From assembly GCA_023461135.1 (NCBI GenBank), contig JAEWNX010000306.1, forward strand, positions 1-8,808: a stretch of 8,808 nucleotides of DNA, in the 5' to 3' direction. The DNA comes from Pseudomonadota bacterium. Lineage in GTDB: Bacteria > Pseudomonadota > Alphaproteobacteria > Caulobacterales > Aquidulcibacteraceae. The translations under genes were made by a program, and so were the position numbers. A model generated the notes under the pieces. The model was not told where the DNA came from and ran no database searches. It was given only the letters and a program-made list of their open reading frames with translations. Positions 5,177 through 8,808 of this stretch are shown one piece after another; within the stretch, counting starts at the first letter, position 1, and each line of letters starts with the position of its first letter.

Positions 5177-5403
5177 CTAGGTGAGAATCTGGATGCCGCG
5201 CCGCTTCACCAGCGTCAGCAAGGCGAGCGCCGCGCCAGTCGGCCGCATCGTGCCGGCCTCCCAGCGCTGGACCGTGCGCTTGTGCGCCCACAGCAAGCGC
5301 GCAAACCCGGCCTGGCTCAAACCGCTCTCCTGGCGCACCGCCGGATTTCGGCCGCCTCCATCGGTGGATAAAGGATTTCGCCGTTTCGATCAGTCCCCGT
5401 CAT
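5177..5403 (-). pseudogene. Frameshifted XRE/HigA-like helix-turn-helix gene
   Basis: From the ATG at 5401-5403 the frame reads MTGTDRNGEILYPPMEAAEI then RR before going out of frame to a stop at 5317-5319. In the next frame, from about 5340 down to a TAG at 5177-5179, the sequence reads VRQESGLSQAGFARLL, then HKRTVQRWEAGTMRPTGAAL and TLVKRRGIQILT. That is an unmistakable HigA/XRE helix-turn-helix of normal size. The helix-turn-helix frame has no ATG before its upstream stop. Adding one base near 5338-5345 (the GC-rich CCGCCG stretch) would restore one protein of about 75 residues. The N-terminal start overlaps the upstream HigA-like gene by 14 nt, as expected of a former operon member. A sequencing error at this site is the main alternative. 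Confidence 0.75.
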
Positions 5404-5809
5404 GGTCGTTCATCCCGGCCATGCCGGCTGCTGCGCCGGCTTCGGCGATGGCGTCGTTGATTTCCTCGATCGTGAACCGCGCGCCGTTGCCCTTCACTAT
5501 CCCGCGCAGGTCATCCCACGAGCTTTTGCGCGGTGCCGGCGGCGCGATGCCCGCCGCCGTCGCGGCGGTCATCAGGTCATCCAGCGAGAATCTGTTAAAC
5601 TTCCCGCGCAGGAGGTCGTTGAGGCGGGGCGGCGTCAGCCCGAGCCGCTTGGCGGCCTCGCCCAGCGGCACGTCCCACGACTTCACCCGCGCGGTGATGC
5701 CCCGCATCAGGTCCGCGCGCGTCCTCAACTCCGTCGCCTCCTCCGGCGTGTCGGCGATTGCGTCAAAGACGCAGGCGAAGGTTTCGACCTTCATGTCGTC
5801 GGCGTTCAT
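5390..5809 (-). CDS. HigA-like antitoxin with HTH_37-type domain and toxin-binding tail
   Basis: This is a 139-residue protein. Residues ~12-82 match the HTH_37/HigA-type pattern: VFDAIADTPEEATELRTRAD, then a helix-turn-helix with LGEAAKRLGLTPPRLNDLLR and KFNRFSLDDLM. Residues ~95-125 (SWDDLRGIVKGNG and FTIEEINDAIAEAG) form a separate segment like the toxin-binding tail of AbrB/VapB-type antitoxins. I chose the ATG at 5807-5809, with GGAAGG upstream; the longer frame starts at a TTG. The gene follows yafQ by 35 bp. In HigBA systems a RelE-fold toxin is normally followed by such an antitoxin, so this gene may act on YafQ as a second antitoxin or be an orphan from a lost pair. It overlaps the frameshifted XRE gene by 14 nt. 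Confidence 0.82.
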   Translation of the reverse strand: MNADDMKVETFACVFDAIADTPEEATELRTRADLMRGITARVKSWDVPLGEAAKRLGLTPPRLNDLLRGKFNRFSLDDLMTAATAAGIAPPAPRKSSWDDLRGIVKGNGARFTIEEINDAIAEAGAAAGMAGMNDHDGD

Positions 5810-5844
5810 TGCCCTGCCTTCCAAACGTTCGGCCGTCGAGCCGA

Positions 5845-6165
5845 TTACTCGAACAGTTCCGAATGGGTTCCCGCGCGCACGAAGTTCACCAGATTGCCCT
5901 CAATCGTGTAGATCAGCAGGAAATCGCCGCCGATATGGCACTCGCGATGATCGCTCCAATCGCCCTTGAGGGCGTGGTCCAGCCATTCCGGGCCAAGCGG
6001 CGCATCGTTGGCGATGAGCAGCATCATCGCTTCCTTGAGCTGGTTCATGTTGTAGCGGCCGCTGCGCGACAGCCGCTCCCAATCCTTGACGAACCGCTTT
6101 TCGTAGGATGCCTCTCTTGGGAACGAAGCCCGCTTACTGCTGGCGGGCTTCTTGGTCGAGGGCAT
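5845..6165 (-). CDS. yafQ: YafQ-family RelE-fold mRNA interferase toxin
   Basis: The 106-residue protein matches the YafQ branch of the RelE/ParE fold. Characteristic segments are MNQLKEAMMLLI, LDHALKGDWSDHRECHI and FLLIYTIEGNLVNFVRAGTH followed by SELFE. The residues that correspond to the E. coli YafQ active site are all present: H64, H77, D81, H101 and F105. Family members bind the ribosome and cut translated mRNA at specific codons, slowing growth when the antitoxin is lost. The ATG at 6163-6165 has AAGGA 8 nt upstream and overlaps the dinJ gene by 32 nt. The N-terminal ~17 residues, rich in lysine and serine, are longer than in the E. coli protein. Nothing suggests inactivation. Confidence 0.92.
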   Translation of the reverse strand: MPSTKKPASSKRASFPREASYEKRFVKDWERLSRSGRYNMNQLKEAMMLLIANDAPLGPEWLDHALKGDWSDHRECHIGGDFLLIYTIEGNLVNFVRAGTHSELFE

Positions 6166-6415
6166 CGAACAGTTCCTTGGGATCGGTGAAGCGCGCACGA
6201 CGCGCCTTCATGGTCGCGCGGGACGATTCGATCGCGGCGCGCGTCTCGGCGTTGGGCACCTTCAGCTCGAACGGCAAGGCATGGTCCTTGGCGACCCGCG
6301 TAAGCGTCATGCGGACCACATCGGAAACCGTCAGCCCCAGCTCGGCTAGGACGGCGGCGGCTTCATCCTTCAATGTTTCGTCGATGCGCGCACGCACGAA
6401 CGCGGTAGCAGCCAT
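6134..6415 (-). CDS. dinJ: DinJ/RelB-family antitoxin
   Basis: This 93-residue protein is a RelB/DinJ antitoxin. The N-terminal ribbon-helix-helix (residues ~4-45) reads AFVRARIDETLKDEAAAVLA, then ELGLTVSDVVRMTLTRVAKD and ALPFEL, the usual DinJ pattern. The C-terminal half (FTDPKELFDALDQEARQQ) is the toxin-binding tail. The ATG at 6413-6415 is preceded by GGGAG at 7 nt; the longer frame to 6451 includes promoter sequence. It is the first gene of the minus-strand operon and overlaps yafQ by 32 nt. The protein should bind YafQ and, as a complex, repress the promoter at 6440-6468, whose spacer holds a palindrome. Confidence 0.92.
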   Translation of the reverse strand: MAATAFVRARIDETLKDEAAAVLAELGLTVSDVVRMTLTRVAKDHALPFELKVPNAETRAAIESSRATMKARRARFTDPKELFDALDQEARQQ

Positions 6416-6439
6416 TGGAATCTCCCTAGTCAGACGAAC

Positions 6440-6468
6440 GATGTAGCTCATTTGAGCAACAATTTCAA
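6440..6468 (-). promoter_or_regulatory. dinJ-yafQ promoter with palindromic operator in the spacer
   Basis: On the minus strand TTGAAA (6463-6468, 5 of 6 consensus) and TACATC (6440-6445) are 17 bp apart. The spacer contains GCTCA-TT-TGAGC (6446-6457), which extends to an 18-bp palindrome with one mismatched pair (6443-6460). Binding there would cover both promoter boxes. The predicted start leaves about 18 nt of leader with a GGGAG ribosome site. DinJ-YafQ complexes elsewhere bind such palindromes through the ribbon-helix-helix domain. Confidence 0.7.
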
Positions 6469-6484
6469 TCTAGGCGAGGAGACT

Positions 6485-6600
6485 GCGCCTGCCGCTGCGC
6501 GGCACCGTGGCTCTACTCGCTTCGCTCCCCAAGCCCGCAAGCGGTCTTGGCCGAAGGTGACGACCCACATGGCGGGGCCGAGATCGCAAGCGGATCTCGG
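6485..6600. repeat. Structured ~112-bp repeat, copy 2
   Basis: This is the second copy of the repeat at 4678-4789, in the same orientation. It differs by a 4-bp insertion (GCGC) near the left end, about nine substitutions and a small indel at the terminal hairpin. That hairpin is CCGAGATC (6578-6585), a 7-nt loop and GATCTCGG (6593-6600). The internal CCAAG-C-CCGC-AA-GCGG-T-CTTGG stem is fully paired here. The left end lies 16 bp upstream of the dinJ -35 box. The two copies bracket the dinJ-yafQ block as direct repeats. Confidence 0.8.
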
Positions 6601-6829
6601 GCATGGTGCCGGCGTGCGCCGGCATGATGTTCGTTCGCATGGGGAAAGGCGGTCCCGGCCGCCTCTCCCCAGCAACGGCAATCAGCGGGACCGGGTTGGC
6701 GCGAAGCGCCCGCCCGCACCACTCCCGCAGATTCCCGCTGCCCCCCTCTCTCGCCGGCTGCTCCGCGCGAACTCGGGAGCGATGGCCGCAGCCATCGCCC
6801 CGCAGGGCGATTTGAAGGGAGTAGAAGGT
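6601..6829. other. Hairpin-rich gene-free stretch before the SprT-like gene
   Basis: Together with repeat copy 2 this makes a ~360-bp stretch without a supported gene; frames crossing it are not convincing. It holds several stems. TGCCGGCG (6607-6614) and CGCCGGCA (6617-6624) form a compact REP-like palindrome. GGGGAAAGGCGG (6641-6652) and CCGCCTCTCCCC (6659-6670) form a 12-bp stem with one mismatch on the plus strand, which becomes a G-U pair on the minus strand. GCGATGGC-CGCA-GCCATCGC (6779-6798) and ATCGCCC-CGCA-GGGCGAT (6794-6811) share bases, so only one can form at a time; they lie just upstream of the metallopeptidase ribosome site. Confidence 0.6.
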
Positions 6830-7471
6830 ATGGAACAGGACAACCGGGAAAGCTGGCTCAATCGGGTGGCGGCGGGCATGGCCCCCTTGTTCGCGGCGTT
6901 GGACGCTCCCCTGCCCGCGCGTATCCGCGTGGCGATCGGCTTCACCAGCTCGGGCCGGAAGGGCAAGGCGATCGGCGAGTGCTGGGATAACCGGCTGAGC
7001 GCGGACGGGCATTTTGAAATCTTCATCCGGCCCGACCTCGCGCACGCGCCTGACGCCATGCCGGCGCAGATCGCGGCCATCCTCGCGCATGAGCTGGTCC
7101 ATGCCGCCGTCGGCATCCCGGCAGGGCATGGGAAAGCGTTTAAACGGATCGCGCTGGGGCTGGGGCTCGTCGGGCCGATGCGCGCCACCACCCCCGGCGA
7201 GGCGTTTCTTGCGGCCGTCGCGCCGATCTTGGACGCCGTTGGCCCCCTCCCCCATGCCCGTCTCGACACCGATGGGGAGTCGACCGCGCCGAAGAAGCAG
7301 AAAACCCGGATGCTCAAATGCGAGTGCGCGACGTGCGGCTATACCGTGAGGACCGCGCGCAAATGGCTTGAGCTGGCCGGAGCGCCGCTTTGCCCGATCG
7401 AGGATCACGGCCGCATGGAGCATGAGCCGCTGGACGACGGCAGCGAGGATGAGGGCGGCGACGACGGCTAG
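6830..7471 (+). CDS. SprT-like zinc metallopeptidase domain protein
   Basis: This is a 213-residue protein. The zinc-protease signature HELVH is at residues 87-91, and a third likely ligand is H100 in GHGKAFKRIA, the SprT/WLM arrangement. A probable C-terminal zinc ribbon has C164, C166, C169 and C188 (KCECATCGYTVRTARKW then LCP). The protein ends in a very acidic tail. The ATG at 6830 is chosen because GAAGGGAG and GAAGG precede it and family similarity begins here; the longer open frame starts inside the repeat. SprT-like domains in other proteins act on DNA-associated proteins. On plasmids such genes are often found beside partition or replication genes, but the target here is unknown. It is followed by the parA promoter region. 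Confidence 0.88.
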   Translation: MEQDNRESWLNRVAAGMAPLFAALDAPLPARIRVAIGFTSSGRKGKAIGECWDNRLSADGHFEIFIRPDLAHAPDAMPAQIAAILAHELVHAAVGIPAGHGKAFKRIALGLGLVGPMRATTPGEAFLAAVAPILDAVGPLPHARLDTDGESTAPKKQKTRMLKCECATCGYTVRTARKWLELAGAPLCPIEDHGRMEHEPLDDGSEDEGGDDG

Positions 7472-7489
7472 ACCGCCCTCCCCTCCCCG

Positions 7490-7540
7490 CAATTCGGGGT
7501 TTCATTGACGCTGCGCGCCAGTTCGGGGTTTCGTTGACGC
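7490..7540 (+). repeat. Two 22-bp direct repeats upstream of parA
   Basis: The unit CARTTCGGGGTTTCRTTGAC plus GC occurs at 7490-7511 and 7519-7540, 29 bp apart, with only two differences. Each unit ends in TTGACG, a near-consensus -35 box; the second is used in the predicted parA promoter. The first unit also overlaps a small hairpin, CCCCG-CAATT-CGGGG followed by TTT (7485-7502), which may end transcription of the metallopeptidase gene. The repeats could be regulator sites or replication iterons. Confidence 0.6.
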
Positions 7541-7562
7541 AACCGGAGCAAGCCAGTATGAC
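7534..7562 (+). promoter_or_regulatory. parA promoter
   Basis: TTGACG (7534-7539, 5 of 6) and TATGAC (7557-7562, 4 of 6) are separated by exactly 17 bp. Predicted transcription starts near 7569, leaving about 30 nt of leader before parA. The first array of 8-bp repeats (7556-7603) covers the -10 box, the start point and the start codon, so occupancy by the partition protein should repress the operon. Confidence 0.6.
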
Positions 7563-7603
7563 CACATGCAAACATGCGATCATGTAAGGATATTCACATG
7601 CCA
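7556..7603 (+). repeat. Octamer array A at the parA start
   Basis: The array reads as six contiguous 8-bp units: GTATGACC, ACATGCAA, ACATGCGA, TCATGTAA, the degenerate GGATATTC, and ACATGCCA. The last unit contains the parA start codon. The core is ACATG in either orientation. A 17-bp stretch, CCACATGCAAACATGCG (7562-7578), recurs exactly at 8569-8585. Contiguous short units in mixed orientation are typical of sites bound by ribbon-helix-helix centromere proteins. Confidence 0.72.
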
Positions 7604-8251
7604 ACAATCGCGATCATCAGCCAGAAGGGCGGCGCGGGGAAAACCACCCTCGCCTTGCACCTGGCCGCCGCCGCCGAGGATTCCGGGCATACCGCCCTTG
7701 TGATCGACGTCGACCCGCAGGCGACGGCGAGCCAGTGGGCGGCATGGCGACAGGATGCGCCCCCGGTCGTGATCGACAGCGCGCCCCCTCGCCTTGCCGC
7801 CAAGATCGAGCAGGCGACGGGCCAGGGCGCGGCGTTCATCGTAATCGACACCCCGCCCCACGCCGACAGCGCCGCCAGCGCCGCCGTCGAGGCGGCCGAC
7901 CTAGTGTTGATCCCTTGCCGCCCCAGCGCGTTCGATTTGGCGGCGATCAAGACGACCGCCAGCCTTGTGAAGATGCGCGGCAAGCCTGCTTTCGTGATCT
8001 TCACGGCGGGAAGCCCGACCGCGCCGCGCATGTATGACGAAGCCGCGCAGCTCGTGCAGGATTATGGGCTTGACGCCTGCCCCCACCATATCGCGGATCG
8101 CGCCGCCTTTCGCCACGCGGCGGCCGAGGGCAAGACGGCGATGGAGATCGAGCCGAGCGGCAAGGCGGCCGATGAGGTGCGCCAGCTTTACAAGTGGACA
8201 TGCGAGCATGTAAACATGCAAGCATCTAGGAAGCGGAGGGCCAACGCATGA
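7598..8251 (+). CDS. parA: ParA-family partition ATPase (short, type Ib-like)
   Basis: This 217-residue ATPase has the deviant Walker A motif KGGAGKTT at residues 10-17 (signature K10 and catalytic K15), the Walker A' region VIDVDPQ (35-41) and Walker B FIVIDTPP (80-87). There is no N-terminal DNA-binding extension, so it belongs with the short ParF-like type Ib proteins. The ATG at 7598 is preceded by TAAGGA at 8 nt; an upstream in-frame ATG at 7574 lies inside the repeat array. The gene overlaps the ribbon-helix-helix gene by 4 nt (ATGA). It should bind DNA nonspecifically in the ATP state and position plasmid copies together with its partner. Its last residues (from about W200) are encoded by octamer array B, so a DNA site is embedded in the coding sequence. 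Confidence 0.93.
   Translation: MPTIAIISQKGGAGKTTLALHLAAAAEDSGHTALVIDVDPQATASQWAAWRQDAPPVVIDSAPPRLAAKIEQATGQGAAFIVIDTPPHADSAASAAVEAADLVLIPCRPSAFDLAAIKTTASLVKMRGKPAFVIFTAGSPTAPRMYDEAAQLVQDYGLDACPHHIADRAAFRHAAAEGKTAMEIEPSGKAADEVRQLYKWTCEHVNMQASRKRRANA
8198..8229 (+). repeat. Octamer array B inside the end of parA
   Basis: Four contiguous 8-bp units lie within the last 18 codons of parA: ACATGCGA, GCATGTAA, ACATGCAA and the weaker GCATCTAG. The first two form the palindrome ACATGC-GA-GCATGT. The units share core and phase with arrays A and C. The encoded C-terminal peptide is thus dictated partly by the DNA repeat. Confidence 0.7.
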
Positions 8252-8562
8252 GCCGGAAGGGATCATTGCTCGCATTGCGGGATCGCGATGCAGCGCCAGC
8301 GCCGGCGATGGTCGAGCCGGAGGGGAGGGCGGCCGCGCCGATCGCCCGTGGCACTGGCGCAGGCTCCGGCAGCGGATCGAGCAGCAACCCGGTTGCGCCG
8401 AGCCGTCAGGGCAAGAAGGCCATGACGGGCTATTTCAGCCCGGAAATGTCCTTCGCCATGCACATGACCGCCCGCAAGCACGGCATGAGCCTACAGGACG
8501 CGATGGCCGAGGCGTTCAACGACTGGCTTCGCAAGATGGGGGAAAGCCCTGTAGGCAAGTGA
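8248..8562 (+). CDS. Ribbon-helix-helix centromere-binding protein (ParB/ParG-like partner)
   Basis: This is a 104-residue protein. The first ~55 residues are flexible and rich in alanine, glycine, serine and proline, like the disordered N-terminal arm of ParG-type proteins. Residues ~56-98 form a ribbon-helix-helix: strand KKAMTGYFSPE, helix MSFAMHMTARKHG, helix SLQDAMAEAFNDWLRKMG. Its start overlaps the parA stop by 4 nt, with GGAGGG upstream. It should bind the 8-bp repeat arrays, stimulate ParA and repress the operon; these roles are inferred from order and fold. Array C starts on the base after its stop codon. Sequence similarity among such proteins is low, so the fold call rests on pattern and context. 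Confidence 0.82.
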   Translation: MSRKGSLLALRDRDAAPAPAMVEPEGRAAAPIARGTGAGSGSGSSSNPVAPSRQGKKAMTGYFSPEMSFAMHMTARKHGMSLQDAMAEAFNDWLRKMGESPVGK

Positions 8563-8602
8563 GCATGTCCACATGCAAACATGCGGGTAAGTAAACATGG
8601 CC
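8563..8602 (+). repeat. Octamer array C after the partition operon
   Basis: Five contiguous 8-bp units start on the first base after the stop codon of the partner gene: GCATGTCC, ACATGCAA, ACATGCGG, the degenerate GTAAGTAA, and ACATGGCC. The order of good and degenerate units closely parallels array A. It sits between the converging partition and repA-like genes and is a good candidate for the centromere. Confidence 0.72.
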
Positions 8603-8625
8603 GCTTGCCCGCATAGAGCAGGGGA

Positions 8626-8808
8626 TCAGCGTAGTGGTTTGCGTTCGTGCCGTTTCTTGCAGAAGCCGAGGAAGGCCCCGGCAGGGCTTTTGAGTTCGGG
8701 CTTGCCCATGTCGTGCCACCACGACACCCATTCGTCATAGAGCGCATACACGTCATAGCCTGGCGCGGCCGTCTTGGCGTCGTGCATGGTTTCCGGGTCG
8801 ATATAGGG
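8626..8808 (-). CDS. repA: C-terminus of a RepA-type plasmid replication initiator (partial)
   Basis: Reading the minus strand from the right edge gives 60 codons ending at a TGA (8626-8628). The peptide includes KTAAPGYDVYALYDEWVSWW and then SPAGAFLGFCKKRHERK. The pattern PG(W/Y)D-YALE--W followed by AFLGFCKK is what I know from the C-termini of RepA-type replication initiators on alphaproteobacterial plasmids. The gene continues beyond the window, so no start, domain or length can be assessed. Its convergence on the partition operon agrees with a plasmid backbone. The family call rests on a short stretch and on context. Confidence 0.6.
   Translation of the reverse strand, partial: PYIDPETMHDAKTAAPGYDVYALYDEWVSWWHDMGKPELKSPAGAFLGFCKKRHERKPLR

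Noticed and set aside
5181..5969. 262-codon open frame on the plus strand
   Set aside because: It runs antisense through the frameshifted XRE gene, the HigA-like gene and part of yafQ, all of which have clear protein signatures on the minus strand.
4678..6600. Integron attC sites or gene-cassette array
   Set aside because: The repeats look cassette-like in position, but I see no GTTRRRY/RYYYAAC core sites, and the recombinase is a simple XerC/D type without the extra IntI segment.
4678..6600. Insertion sequence bounded by direct repeats
   Set aside because: No transposase lies between the copies, and the repeats are in direct orientation with internal hairpins rather than terminal inverted repeats.
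6470..7492. 340-codon open frame on the minus strand
   Set aside because: It is antisense to the SprT-like gene and the repeat. Its composition is arginine-rich without family features, as expected for a shadow frame in high-GC DNA.
7556..8602. CRISPR array
   Set aside because: The repeats are 8 bp, contiguous and in both orientations, with no spacers and no cas genes.

Overview
The window is GC-rich (mostly G/C at third codon positions) and looks like the backbone and accessory region of a plasmid, or plasmid-like element, from an alphaproteobacterium, most likely a sphingomonad. The reasons are protein style (a short ParA plus a ribbon-helix-helix partner, and a RepA-type C-terminus) and family content. 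The host is an inference; no rRNA, tRNA or other taxonomic marker is present.

Left part (1-1960). A minus-strand DUF4160-DUF2442 pair (744-96), a toxin-antitoxin-like module, sits back to back with a small plus-strand gene of unknown function (942-1181). That gene converges on a secreted two-repeat protein (1558-1220) across a perfect 16-bp palindrome. A folded leader with a Shine-Dalgarno complement then precedes a short signal-peptide ORF that looks truncated.

Centre-left (1870-4660). An inverted repeat (TGTGATAA-N6-TTATCACA) precedes a two-gene operon: a ParD-like ribbon-helix-helix protein and a complete XerC/D-type tyrosine recombinase. These converge tail to tail with a minus-strand operon of DUF4160, DUF2442 fused to a helix-turn-helix, and a histidine phosphatase. 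The promoter of that operon is filled by three copies of an AGTGCAA half-site and appears to make a leaderless transcript.

Centre (4678-6600). A minus-strand run of antitoxin-like genes follows: dinJ, yafQ, a HigA-like protein, a frameshifted XRE gene and two small proteins. It is bracketed by two direct copies of a ~112-bp structured repeat. Each copy ends 16-23 bp upstream of the -35 box of a minus-strand operon. The only recognisable toxin in this run is YafQ, which lies between two antitoxin genes.

Right part (6600-8808). A hairpin-rich gene-free stretch leads into an SprT-like zinc metallopeptidase. A type Ib partition operon (short ParA plus ribbon-helix-helix protein) follows. Three arrays of contiguous 8-bp repeats lie at the start of parA, at the end of parA and directly after the partner gene. 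The 3' end of a minus-strand repA-like gene closes the window.

The overall logic is replication, partition and addiction functions, plus a recombinase with its own regulator. The least expected features are the octamer arrays, the repeats bracketing the antitoxin-rich block, and the two DUF4160-DUF2442 modules carrying different DNA-binding tails.
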